Shown here: positions 48,801 to 60,500 of the stretch, piece by piece
Position numbering within the stretch: the stretch's first letter is position 1
How the letters are laid out: every line of letters begins with the position of its first letter
Assembly: GCA_034509425.1 (NCBI GenBank)
Contig: JAVTVJ010000447.1
Location: 1,674,001-1,738,000 of the forward strand
Length of the DNA stretch: 64,000 nucleotides
Direction: 5' to 3'
Origin: Eopsaltria australis
Taxonomy: Eukaryota > Chordata > Aves > Passeriformes > Petroicidae
Notes under the pieces: generated by a model
Databases searched by the model: none
Seen by the model: the letters and a program-made list of their open reading frames with translations, nothing else
What the model was told of the DNA's origin: nothing
Position numbers and translations under genes: made by a program

Positions 48801-50310
48801 TCAGGCAGTGGGGCCACTGCTGTTGCCATTTGTGTCAAAAAAAGATTTATGATTTTGGGAAGATGGCTCAAATACCTCCAATATCAAACACTTTGCTCAT
48901 TCCAGATGATGCTGCAAATGTCCATAACTCTTTTGGGAAGCAGAGCCTTGCAGGACACAGGTTATCCTCAGCCATTGCTGTCAAACAATTTCCTGTATTA
49001 ACTCCCAAACCCTACATCTTTTTGTTGTGTGAAATCAATTATAAAACTCTTACATGTTCCTTGGAGACACCATTCCAGCTGATTTTTGGAAACTGAAATG
49101 ATTTCCCAGGTAAGCTGTCATTTTGCTGAACAGAATAATAATCACTGCTGGTTTTGTTCAAGTTCATTCCCATAATTGAGATTCCAGAATAATTTAAAAG
49201 CAGGGTTCATTTTTCCTGATGGGAGATTCCTTCTTGAACACCCAGATTCAGCTTGTCCCCCACACTAACCACTTTCTGATCTCCTACAATGTTATGACAA
49301 TCACACAAACATGTAAAATATTTGGGTTTCTTTTGAAAGTAACAATAATTTCCACAGCCAAATGGAGCAATACTGACTGTGGTGGTGGAGTTCCCACCCC
49401 ACATCTCCTAATTACTCCACGAGTTCAAATCAATTTTGCCATCAGGGTGAAAACTTCACGAGTAAATAACTTCTAGATGACGTTAGCGAGCCCACTTGGA
49501 TTTCTGAAAAGCTCCACTGAGACCAGGTACGGGCCTATTTTTACAGTCTGAGAATGCTTTACATGGAAATAAACTGACTTTTAAATCTCCATCTCGAGGA
49601 GGTCTTGTGGGACTCAGAGTTGTTTGTGCATTCAGGATCCTACGCAGTGGCTGATGAGTGACTCATCCTGCCTGACACCTTATCTGCACAATACCCTGCA
49701 ATCTGCTCCTGGGGCCACAGCACAGAGGGATTGCACTACTCCTGCCTGCCCTGGCTAAAAGCTGAAGCTGAAAATGGAGATTTTTTTTTCCTGTCTGTGT
49801 CTTAGGAAAATCCAATATATTTTTGAAAATTTTTGATTCTGGTTTGCAGTTAAATCTAACAGGAAATAAAGCTCCTTGCATCTGTTGGCTCCTTTGCTCT
49901 TTCTTGCTTTTGAACTGCATCTCGTTTATTTGGGTTAATCGGTGTTGCTTCCCTCCAAAAGAGAAATCTGCCTTTGCACATTTGAAAAGCTGGTTTCACA
50001 TTCTTATCTATACAAGAAAACTCAAGTCCAGGTCTGCATGAACTCAAGAATAGGAACAGTGAGCAAAACAACCCTGACATCAGACAAGAGCCATGCCAAC
50101 ATCTCCACCACTTTGCATGTGCTGATTCCCCAGTGCAATTTCTGGCTTGCCAAGCCCCTCTGTTTTAAAATCTGCATCTTTATCCAAGCCAAACACTCTG
50201 ATCTTTACCAGACAGCAGAGCTGGGTGACAAAATACCTTCAATTTCCCTCTGAGTGAACCCCTATCTTTTAGGAAAAAAAACCCTGTCCCTTAGGATTGA
50301 AAAAAAAAAA
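45825..50310. other. Unique non-coding stretch, no gene recognised
   Basis: 4.5 kb with no recognised repeat family or gene. A 15-base poly(A) run lies at 45994-46008 and a short TA run at about 46222-46231. Open frames reach 106 codons and are unrecognised. The segment 47500-47870 is purine-rich and contains several small open frames without known domains. Confidence 0.5.
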
Positions 50311-50520
50311 GGTGACAAAGAATCAAGAAATCTCTAGGGAGGTTGTTCCAGTGATTAATTTCTCTCACTATTAAAACATCTCTTCTTTATTTCTGGTCTG
50401 AATTTCTCCAGAAGCTCACTCTAGATTGACCTCCACCTATCACAATGTCTTTTTGTCCATGGAAGAGTTGTATCCTCTCGGGAAGGATAATTCTGTAGAG
50501 ATATTCACAGAAATGTGACC
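50311..50520 (-). mobile_element. Ancient CR1/L3-like ORF2 C-terminal fragment
   Basis: Read on the minus strand, the segment gives 'tctagagtgagcttctggagaaattcagaccagaaataaagaagagatgttttaatagtgagagaaattaatcactggaacaacctccctagagat'. This follows the CR1/L3 series 'ggaagttcttctt...gtgagagt.attaatcattggaa(c/t)aacttaccaagagat'. The translation shows a recognisable 'INHWNNLPRDF' where the family has 'V..WN.LP..V'. It is clearly older than the other copies, with no recognisable 3' tail or octamers at its 3' side. The limits are approximate. Confidence 0.6.
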
Positions 50521-50702
50521 AAGTCAACTCTTAACCTCCTTAAGAGTGACGCTGAAGAGAAAGCTTTTAAAAGTCTCAATTAAAGTTGCAATCTAAAGGC
50601 CACTTCTTGCTGCTTTTTAAAAAACCCTTTACAGTTTTTTCATTACTTTCACTGAAAGACAAATATTGGACTTGAGTAAAAACATATCAATTTCTCCAAT
50701 GA
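50521..50702. other. Short spacer between old and younger CR1 copies
   Basis: AT-rich. It may contain further diverged sequence of the old element. Nothing definite is seen. Confidence 0.4.
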
Positions 50703-50856
50703 AGGCTGCACTCAATGTAGTGAACTCAAGAAGCATCTGGACAATGTTCTCAGGCACAAGGTGTGATTTTTGGGGTGTTCTGTGCAGGGCCAGGAGCTGG
50801 AATTGATGATCCTTGTGGGCCTCTTAACTCAGGATATTCTGTGATTTTATGATTCT
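50703..50856 (+). mobile_element. CR1 3' fragment, 'aactcaggatattctgtg' subtype
   Basis: 'gtgaactcaagaagcatctggacaatgttctcaggcacaaggtgtgatttttggggtgttctgtgcagggccaggagctggaattgatgatccttgtgggcctcttaactcaggatattctgtgattttatgattc' follows the CR1 subtype whose tail reads 'gatgatccttgtgggtcccttccaactcaggatattctatg'. The terminal octamers are decayed but present. It is the same subtype as the minus-strand copy at 56077-56200. Confidence 0.9.
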
Positions 50857-53800
50857 CTCCTACAACCCATCCGAAAATCCTCTTTTAGAGTGTCAGAGCA
50901 TCACACTGGCCACAGATGCAACAGATTTGTGTCACTCAAGGGTTTCTCCACCATAACCCTTTTCTGGGTGATATTGACCCCTTTAGTGCTGCACTTTCAA
51001 ATCCCTGGAGGAAATTGTTCATTCAACCAGGCAGACACAGGAAAATCCTGATATTTATGCCCCTTGTTGATCAAAAAATACACCACAGGAGTAGAATAAA
51101 GTCCCAGGTGCACGAAGTATTATTTCTTTTTAGGGAAAGGGGGAAGATAAATTGGAAGAAGGTGGAAGTTTGATCCTATTGACTGAATTCTTGTTGTATT
51201 TAAGGGTTCAATGACACCATGGTTGTCTGTTCTGGCTTACTAATGGGAAAGAACCTGCCCTGGAACAGCCTGGAAAGGTGATCCAGGCTGGAAAAAGGAA
51301 ACCTGCCCATGTTGGAACTCCACACCCATCAGCCTGTTGCTAGTTCACCTAAAATCTGAAAATCTGTAATTTAAACCAGCAGAGACATTCCAATGTTATT
51401 TCTTCACTGTGCTCATTGTGTTGTGGCACTAGGAGATGACCTGTCATGGGGATTTGGACACAGAACCAGTCACCCAGAGGGTTTTTCACCTTGGCTATTG
51501 CATTGGTTTTGTGGTCCCTCTTCATTTTGGGTCTAAACTCCTAGATTGTTTTAATTCAAGGAACAGAAACCTATCAGATACTTTCACAATGAACTGTTTC
51601 CATATTCTCTTCTTGACAGCCCAGTTCACTCTGGAAATGTGCCTGAACTGGTTTGCTAAAATCAGGAGCCTGGTACAGTTAAAACCTTTTATTTCCCTTC
51701 TCTATTGCATTGTCTGTCTAGACAGGATCTATTTATACTTGGCTGTACACCTAATTCAGACAAATAAGTTCATTTTGGTAGAAGCCAAGCCATAAATGGC
51801 ACAGACCTTGACATCTCTGATCTTTAAACCTGAGCCATCTCACTCTGTACCTACCAAAATTTCTGCAAATGAGGGATTTCCAAGCAAGGACAGACGGGAC
51901 ACAAGTGGGAGGGGATTTAAAGCCACACAGAACATCCACTGCATGCAAGATCACAGACACAATCTGATCTGGGTGTAATTATTCTGTGGAGGCTCTCAGA
52001 AACCCCTCTCTTCCCTCCTCTCCAGACTCCCACCACCATTATTAGGCTTCATTCTCTGATCAGAGCTATCTTCAAAGGAAGATAAAAACCTATAATAAGT
52101 CACACCTACTTGTGATGTCCTGCACCAGGGGCTGAAGTTATTTTCAGATCCTTGTGATGGGTTAGCAAAAGCCTGGGTTGCATCTGTCTTAATGAGCTGC
52201 TAATATTCCTTGCCCTGATAAAATGCTAATACTTCCTTAGGAGGCAGATAAAGCATTTTCTTCTCTAATATCTTGAAGTAGTGTCACTTTTAATCCCTTT
52301 AGGCCAGCCCCCCCAAAATGCAGATCAGAATCTGATATCAGCAAGTACTCAACTCTTCCGCTGGAAGTGAAAGGATCACAGGATGATTTCAGTACATTTT
52401 ATGATGTATCTGTGAACAGGAATTAGGGGAGGGGACAGGACACATCAGTGGCTCTAAGATGAGCTCACATTGCACAGCTGAATCGATTCATTCCACGTGG
52501 ACCAGAGCCATTTCTGTTTAATTGCACAGAAAATGCTTGTGCAGGGTCTCTTCCCACTCCAGGCACTCTGTGATCCCATGAACCATGGCAGGTGCAGTCC
52601 AGAAGGGGCTGCAAAACACCTCTTTCCCATGTGGCTGTAAAACTCTGCCCAGTAAATGTACACTTGGAGGAGATTTCCCAGTTAAATCATGCTGGGTTAT
52701 GGCAGAAAGTTGCTGAGAGCAAGACTGATAAATCAAAGGTGGGAAGAGACTGAAAGGAACTCCTGCTCAGCATTCTCTACCCATAAATCTGGACACAGTA
52801 ACAAGTTGCTTTTTGATTTTTTTTTCACTCCTGGCTGTTTTTCTCCTAAAGTGTCCCCACTCCTCCATGCTCACCAGAACCAGCTGTTCACCAGAGACAA
52901 TGTGCAGTTCTCAATGAAGAGACCGAAAAATAAATTGATTTTTTTTTTGTTGTTATCTCTCTCAAAGATTCTCAGGGCTCACTTCTCTTTCTCTCCTTTT
53001 CAGTGTCCCATGGCTGGTGTCCCACTCTGATGGATGGAAAGGACCACAAAGATGTTCCAGTCTATTTTTGTCCTCAACACTGTTTTTGGAGTTTTGGAGA
53101 TAGAAATTAAAAGCTGAAGACTAAGGAGGACATTCCCAGACGGGGGAGGACTCCAAAACCCAAAATACTGCTTTCAAAGAGGGAACCAGTGCCTTGCTCT
53201 TGGCTGGCTTGAAGGAGAGGGAATGTGGCTCCTGGTCTTGGCTCCAGTCAGTGCTGTCATCACATCCTTGGAGCAGCACAGGCAGCAAGAGCCACTCTGT
53301 GAGTCCCAGGATGATTTAATCTTGATGTGGTTTTGTGGAGTTCCTATCTCCAGCTAAGCTGAGAAGCAGAATCCAAATTGCTGAAGGTTTTCTGAGGTTA
53401 AAAAATTCCTCTCTGGCCTCTTAATTGCCTCAAAAAAGGCAAAGGCAAAGTTTAGCCAGGTACTCTTGGCAGCCAGGGGCTTTGTCCTTGGTGTCTGTGG
53501 TGCTCAGTTGTGACAATCAGGGACACCTTTGTTCCAGTCCTTGCTCTGCCTCGCAGGACTGGGTAAATGCAAGAATAAATGATGTTTTAGGGCTGGCCAT
53601 GCCCATCATTAACAGGACCCTGTCAGTGCCAGGGGTGGGTGAATGGGTTTGGAGGAAGCCCTGGGGATATGAAAGAGCAGCTTGCACAGAGCAGGGCTTG
53701 TGTCAAGTTTCTCTTTTGAGAAACTCTTCATTTTGGGAAGGTATAAGGACACCAATTAAATTTCTAGTGCTAAGAAAAGCCATCAAACACTTGGACACTG

Positions 53801-54467
53801 AAAGGTTCAATTTGTAGCTCCAAAAGTTCATCTTTCCCATTCTTCTGGGGGAAAAAAAGAAAATGTGGCAGACAATACACCAAGTTCTGAGCCATTGTTT
53901 GCCACACATAATGAAAATGCCTGAAACTGGAGGGAAATAAGAAAAAAAGTCAAATTGTTCAATAGGGGAGCTCCTGTCCCATCACACCTCACTTGCCTGC
54001 TTTTGCATCACTTGCTGTGCAAAGTGCAAAGGGCATTTCCACCTTTTCAAGTGGAAACTTCATGATGGGACAGGGCCAAGAAGATCCACTAAGTGAGCTG
54101 AGAGTGTCAGGAAAGGCTTTTTTGCTTGTGGTTAATGGAAGATTCTTTTTCTTTTTTCTTGTCTAATGACTGCCCTGCAAGCTTTCAAAAATTACATAGA
54201 AATCCTCATTCTCAGGTTGGAAAAAAAGCAGCTAATTTTATCACTTCCAAAAAATAGTAAGGAGAATATAAGGAGAGCAATGAGCTTGCAAAAGTGCAAA
54301 ACTCACTATGCACAGGAGTTCTGCTTCTATTTCTTCAGTGTTTTCTGCTAATAAACCTTTTTCTGGTGGCTCTACTCCCTGCCCACACTGCAGCTGCAGG
54401 GGACCTTCGAGATAGAATTGAAGGAATGGAGTTTGGCAATAAAAGTATAACAAGTCACCAGGTGGGG
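50857..54467. other. Unique non-coding stretch, no gene recognised
   Basis: 3.6 kb. Faint CR1-tail-like phrases occur near 52540-52600 and 53035-53080 but are too weak to annotate. T runs lie at about 52820 and 52940-52949. The longest open frames (53425-53817 plus, 130 codons; 51436-51795 plus, 119 codons) have no recognised domain. Confidence 0.5.
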
Positions 54468-54762
54468 GGTCAGTTTTTCCTCCAGGTAACAAGTGATAAA
54501 ACAAGAGAAAATGGCCTCAAGTTGTGCCAAGTGAGGATTAGATTGGATATGAGGGAAAATTTCTTCACAGAAAGAGTTGTCCAAGATTGGAACAGGCTGT
54601 CCAGAGCAGTGCTGGAGTCCCCATCCCTGGAGGGGTTTAAAAGCCATGTGGATGTGGCATCTGGGGACAGGGGTCAGTGGTGGCTTTGGCAGTGCTGGGG
54701 AATGGTTGGACTCAATGACCTTAGAGGGTTTCTCCAACCTAAACAATTCCATGATTCTATAA
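54468..54762 (+). mobile_element. CR1 3' fragment with an open ORF2 remnant
   Basis: Plus-strand CR1: 'aacaagtgataaaacaagagaaaatggcctcaagttgtgcc', 'agattggatatgagggaaaatttcttcacagaaagagttgtcc', 'ggagtccccatccctggaggggtttaaaagccatgtggatgtggcat', then 'ggtttctccaacctaaacaattccatgattctat'. Translation shows QVTSDKTRENGLKL, RLDMRENFFTERVVQDWNRL and LESPSLEGFKSHVDVA in one frame. That frame runs on through the non-coding tail and into unique DNA on both sides (54294-54872, 192 codons). The residues match ORF2's C-terminus. The flanks are not CR1, so this is an accidental frame. Confidence 0.95.
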
Positions 54763-56076
54763 CATCACAGAAGAGGGTGTTCCTAAAGAGGCTTCCAGCT
54801 GCCCAAGAAGGAGTTACTGCAGCAACCCTGTTGCTCCCACTCCTGGATTTTTCCATATTTTTTTCTTCTTAAATATTTCACCCAGACCCCTAGAAGAATT
54901 TTTGGCTTGTTAGCCAAAAACGATCCCTGCCAGAGGCACTCAGTCATCCCACCCTGCAAACCTGGATCCTGCTGGCAGGTTCCCAAGGCTGCCTCTGAAG
55001 GACATTCCACAAAGGGCAGGAGTCGGCTCTGCAAACCCCACCAGACCTCTTTAACCTGGTTTTTTTTGGGAGGCAAGGATGTGACTGTTGATCTTTTGGG
55101 GGTGAATGTCCCAGAAGAGCATTCACAAGGCTGGTAAAGCATGAGGGAAGGAGAGTTTTATTGCTGACCCCTGTCCAGCCTGGCCATGGCTCTTTGTAGC
55201 CCTTGTGTTCATGCAGAAATTTTTATTAATTATCTTTTCTGGACTCGTTTGTTCAGCACCATCATGAAAACCATCATCATCAACAACATTACCCAACGTG
55301 TGTTCTCATGCAGGTTGTGCACCCCCATGCAAGAGTTTGGAGACCCTCCAAGAGGACTTCCTCTGGGAGCTGGCTGTGCAGCCAAGCAGCTTTCACTGCT
55401 ATGAAACATTTCCTGATCCACTCTGTGTTTATTCCCTGGGGACCACCCTCACCATTTCCTGTCCCGCTGGTATCAGCCCCTTCACACGCCTCAGATGGAT
55501 CCCTTGGCATCCCCAGCCTGGCCTTTTGGTGACATGCCCTGTGCTGTGGCAGTTTTGGAAGGATGGCTCCCAGATTCATATTTAGGTCATTAAGCAAAAA
55601 TGCTTTTCCTTAGTTCTGGTGCTGTGCTGAAGGTTCCTGCTGGTGGATAAATCACGTGCCCAACCAGAAAATCCTGTGATGCTGAGCTGTGTATTTGTCT
55701 CCTCACAAAACCAGAGTCCTGTGGCTGTATTTTTCCTTCTGATGGAACACCATCAAAGGCAAAAAAGGGAGGCAGAGAGACCCTATAGGTTGTTAAAAAT
55801 ATTAGGAGTCATGAAACAAACTTTCTCATCCCCACCCCACAGCTCCATGCAGTCTGCACTGAGGCTCAAGAGCAGGATTAATTTTTAATAATGACATGGG
55901 GATGAAGTGTGAAAGGATGGCAGTGTGGGTTATCATTTAAGGAGAAAATGAACATGAAAATCCAGAGCAGCGATGCCCCTGCCCTGACTGAGCAGCTGAA
56001 CTCCAGATTCCTGGTGGAAATGAGTCATTTCTTCTGCCTTCCATCTGTGACAGATGAAGGGTAGCACAATCTGAGA
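54763..56076. other. Unique non-coding stretch, no gene recognised
   Basis: 1.3 kb. A short CAT-rich patch lies at about 55258-55284. Several overlapping open frames near 100 codons (55289-55597 minus, 55298-55585 plus) lack recognisable domains. Confidence 0.5.
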
Positions 56077-56200
56077 ACCACAGAATATCCACAAAGATCA
56101 TCCAGTCCAAATCCTGCACAGGACAACCCCAAAAATCCCACCCTATGCCTGACAGCCTTGTCCAAATGCTCTTTGAACTCTGGCAGGGCTGGCCTGACCA
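56077..56200 (-). mobile_element. CR1 3' fragment, 'aactcaggatattctgtg' subtype
   Basis: Minus-strand CR1: 'ccacagaatatccacaaagatcatccagtccaaatcctgcacaggacaaccccaaaaatcccaccctatgcctgacagccttgtccaaatgctctttgaactctggcagggctggcctgacca'. It lacks the 'tgagttggaagggac' segment between 'atatcc' and 'acaaagatc', so there is a small deletion near the 3' end. It ends sharply at 'ctgacca'. Confidence 0.92.
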
Positions 56201-57427
56201 AAACCCCAAAATAAAGAACAATATGATATTTCAAGAAACAACCAAAGCAAAACAAGAGGTGTGAGAAAGACCTGTTGCCATGGGAACAACGCGTATCAAA
56301 CTGATGTCAAACATTCTGCAAAATAATCTCCCTGAGTTGTAAAATGCAGTGATGAAGGGGGAGACAATAGGAGGCTGTCAGTGTTTTATTTATATTATTT
56401 TTTATCTACCTGCTCGCCTGTGTGGTGTGCATATATCACACCCACACTCCCACCCACAGCACGCAGCTGTGTCTCTGAACTTTCTGAGGTCTGCTCCAGA
56501 AATTCAGGTGGTGATGGGGGAGGAAGGAGGGGGAGAAGAAAAAAAAAAAAAAAAAGAGAATAAAATAGCATTGAGATTTGGCAAGAAAAATGTAACTGCA
56601 TGTTCTTAGTAGCAGGTAGATGCGAGTTGCAGGGGGCAGATTTGAAGATTCCCAGATCCTTTCCTGCCACACTTCTTCCCAGATGAATGACCCCAGCACA
56701 AACTGGTGCCTGGGGTGTACAAGGCTGGTCCTCCCCAGGTGCAGGAGTGTTCAGTGAGGTGACAGAACAGAAAAACTGATTTTTTCCTCCCCCCCTCACA
56801 TTGCAAAGGGAGGAACACAAGCTGGTGATGCCCCTCTGTGCTTGTAGACATGGTGAACACAGCGAGCTGCTCCAAGGACAGAGCTGGGGCCTGTAAATTC
56901 CTCACATTAATATTTCTGCAGCTGCCAGAGAAGCATCTGGGTCCCCTGATGGGACCTTGGAAAACCAAGAAGAGCTGCCATGATTTGCAGCAAAGCAAGC
57001 AGAAGAGAGAGAGGCATCATCCCTGAGGGCTGCAGTGGGTTTGGAAGCAGCAGCTTTAGCAAGCAGCAATTATTTTTCAACAAGAAAGTTGTTTTCCCAC
57101 TTGGCCCACACCAACCTCTATCTGGCACTGTTTGAACTTTTACAGAGATGCAAGCACATTTATCCAGCTCTACAGAGGGTTCCTCTGATATTCCCTTCCC
57201 AATTTTCCAACAGCATTTCCAGGGTTCATCAATGCAGGCCCTCAGCTCCAAGGAGCTATCCCAAGAGTGTTATCCCAGTTCTGCCACATCCTGGTGTTCC
57301 ACCTTTGCTCTGCTCCCAGACATGTCTCTCCTTGTTCATACACCCCCTCTGCTGCCTTGCTGCCCTCTGGAATCTCATCCTCTGGATCCTGGTAAACATT
57401 ACCAGCTCAGAATCCTGGAACCACTGA
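56201..57427. other. Unique stretch with a poly(A) tract, no gene recognised
   Basis: 1.2 kb containing a purine-rich segment and poly(A) run at 56516-56562. Open frames (56395-56820 minus, 141 codons; 56606-56998 minus, 130 codons; 57035-57427 plus, 130 codons) overlap one another and carry no recognised domain. Confidence 0.5.
56539..56555. repeat. Poly(A) run, 17 bases
   Basis: Seventeen uninterrupted A residues at the end of a purine-rich segment (ggggaggaaggagggggagaag). No retroposed body ending here is recognisable, so I do not call a SINE or processed pseudogene. Confidence 0.9.
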
Positions 57428-57580
57428 GGAATCACTGAGGTGGGAAAAGACCTCTAAATTCATCAAGTCCAGGTGTCAACCCAGCACCATCACCATGTTT
57501 CAAAAAAAAAACGTGTCCTCAAGTGCCACATCCACATGTTTTTTGAACCCTTCCAGGGATAGTTCACTGGGCACTTCCTC
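57428..57580 (-). mobile_element. CR1 3' fragment
   Basis: Minus-strand CR1: 'aggaatcactgaggtgggaaaagacctctaaattcatcaagtccaggtgtcaacccagcaccatcaccatg', an A run where the family has 'ccactaaacca', then 'cgtgtcctcaagtgccacatccacatgttttttgaacccttccagggatagttcact'. The order and spacing match the 'agacctctaagatcatcgagtccaacc' subtype. Confidence 0.93.
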
Positions 57581-60500
57581 AGACCCATCGTGGTTCATCT
57601 TTTCCCACCCCTGCCCTTGCATGGACAATTCCTTTTCCACAGTTTTTGCCAGCTTCCATCCCACAAACCACTCCCTGACAATATCCCAGTTCTCCTCCAA
57701 CCTATTAAGGTTGTCTCCAAACACAACCTATTAAGAGGCCTCTGCAAAGGCCAGACACCAAAATTACACCACAAACCCGTACAAGAAAATACAGGTGGAT
57801 GGTGTTCTAAATCCATGAAAACAAGGACAAAAAAATTATAGCTCCTGTAAATCTGAGCAGCCTTTTTTTTATCCCAGGTGACTCTTTGATCCCTTCCATT
57901 GAACCTGCAGGAGAGGAATTGTGCTCCTTCAAAGTGTCTGACACCTCCTTGGTGACCTCAACAAATTTTGGAGGCATGAACCTGAAATAAAACACTGCAT
58001 GTCATTATTCAGATGGATCTTCCTTGCTGAAGCAAGATTCTGTTCTGCCAAAATCGAATGCCTTTTTTTATTATTATTATGTCTTTATTCCGTGTTTCAG
58101 TTGATCAGATTTTGCCACTGGATAAATGTAAGTTTATGTTGGATTTCTATTCAGGAGTAAAGCAATTTTGTGCAATCAAAACTGTTTACAGGAAGCACCT
58201 GATTCCAGTGAAATTGCCTGTTTCTAAAACAGAGAATCTGTGAGAAAACAGGAGGGAAACCGTGATATTACACATTCTATCTTTGACACTTCCACCAGAA
58301 AAATCAATGTTTTCTCATATGAAACAAACTTTCACAATAAAACTGCTGCTGCTTCATACAAGGAGATCTATTTTTAAAGGTTGAAACAAGGATAAACAGA
58401 GCCACCTTTCCTCCTCTTTTGCACCTGGTCTGTGATTTCTAAAGTCAATTTACAGTTTTGAAGTCAATGTAGAAATGCACCAGTAAATCCCCAGCACACC
58501 CAGTGAACATCCACCTCTGCCAGCAACTTTTCTCCAAAATTAAAATAAAACTCACTGGACTCTGTGATATTTTGTTCTTCTGTCTGGATTTTAGGATTTA
58601 ACTGGGTTGAGGGGTTTTGATGTTTTATTGTTTGGGGTTCCTAACCTTGGGGCAGCTGCTTTTCTGCATTGCTTGCAGCTTACAAAATACTTGGAGGTCC
58701 TTCAAGGCAGCCCAAACTCCTGATCCCAGCTGATGGTCTGGAGCTCTGCCAGATCCAGGGAAATGGGGGAATTGAGGGAATTTTAACCTTCTGATGAGCT
58801 GCTCCAACCTGTAGGAGCGTGAGTGGTCTTGATTCTTTCCAGACACCTTCTAGGAGATACCAGTTTTTTGAGCTGAAAATTAAAATTTCCCTCAAGCTGG
58901 GCTTTCTGCTGTGTTTTTATTATCCACCTACTTAACTCCACATGAGGCAAAAAAGGACAGAGACCACTACAGCTTCTAATATTCAATATAAATTTACTGG
59001 GAAACAGGGGAGATCAAAGAGCATCAGTGTCCCCTCTGCTCGTATCCACTGTGTTCTTGCATCTCCTGGAAATTCTGGAGCAAGCAGCCCTGAACATTTG
59101 GATGCCTGGAATTACAGAGAGGATGGGCAGAGCTTTCTTGTTTTGTTTGTTTATGTTTTGTTGGGGTTTTTTTTTGGAAACAAGCTGAAAGGATGAGCTG
59201 CTATTTAGAGCTGGTTTTGTGCCTGGCTGCAATTCCAGAACTCCAAAGAGCCTGGAGGTTAACCTTGGGAGAGAGTAAATCTTGTGTTTTCACTCAAATT
59301 CATGAATATGAGTGCTGTTGCTTGGCTTTTTGGCTTCCAAGGGAAAAAAATAAAAGGAAAAAAAAGAATAACCAGGTTCCTTTAGGGAGGAATGCTCCAC
59401 AGTTACAGTGGGGTTGAAGCCTTTCCTTTCCTCCCCTGCCACTGTTCACAGTCTCAAGGAATGAGACGGGTCTCCATGATGGAGAGCTTTAAAAGTCAAT
59501 TTTCAAGTGATTCCCAAAGGAAACAAGAATACTCCTAAAATTCCAGTGATGTCATGGGATATTTTTGGATTTTGAAGGCCCAAGCCTATTTGGTGAAGAG
59601 CCCAAGAGTGGCAGTAAAATGGTCTAGAGATGGAATTTAAGTCCTTTAGACACAGACCTCTTGTTTTATCCTGTGTTTGTCTCCAAGCTTGCACTGACAG
59701 GGGCAACTCTTCTGCCCAACAGGGGTGTTCTTGCCCTTCATTCTGGAATTTGATGAAGTCAAGCCACAGGGAAAACTAATGTGTCTGACATAGCACTTTC
59801 CACTTGTGATCCAAAGAATTTTCAAGGAGGAATGTGATAAATTAATTGTGTGGATGGAGAAACACCAATTTTACAAGTTCTAGCACAGACATCATCTGTG
59901 GTTGTGGCCAGCACATGGTGGGTGCCTTTCACCTCTTTAAAAACCCATAGGTGTGGATTTACTGTGGAAAATTAAGCTTACTTTAGCCCAGTGGCCAGCT
60001 GCTTTTCCTGATGTTCCTCCAGGTATTCCTGCTCTGTTTCACCTCAGCAAACTGATAGGAGCCTGCAGAGGAGACAAACTGGATTTGGGGTTGAAATAAT
60101 CTTGAAGTGGCCTAAAAAGCACCTCATGCATCATAAATCCAACCTAAGAATACAAGATATTTGTCCTAAACTGATACTGGGTCTCCTCTCTCTCCTTCTG
60201 CACACTTCCCTGGTATTAAAGAGTGGTGGTGACCATGGATGGGAAGAGCTTTTTTTTCCAGAACTCACAGACAGATGTGATGATTTTTTTGGTAAATTAT
60301 TGAACTCTGACAGTGGAATAAGATAAGAAAGCCATGCCTGGATTCCCAGAGTGACATGTGGAATTGGCATTGCAAGGGGATGACCTGCTGGATGGAGAAA
60401 TGCTTAAAAAAATTCCCTTGGAGTCTTCATTTTGATGAATGCATTTAATTAAACTCTCTGGATACGCAAAAGGATCGTCAGCTGCACTAAAAATACCCCG

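Noticed and set aside
52535..52600. CR1-tail-like phrase 'ggtctcttcccactccaggcactctgtgatcc'.
   Set aside because: It could be a very decayed plus-strand CR1 end, but only one block is recognisable, which is below my threshold for annotation.
53030..53085. Minus-strand CR1-like 'gatggaaaggaccacaaagatgttccagtc'.
   Set aside because: A single weak block with no terminal octamer. It may be chance.
56539..56555. SINE or processed-pseudogene tail at the poly(A) run.
   Set aside because: No recognisable tRNA-like, 7SL-like or mRNA-like body lies next to it and no target-site duplication is visible. Songbird genomes have few SINEs.
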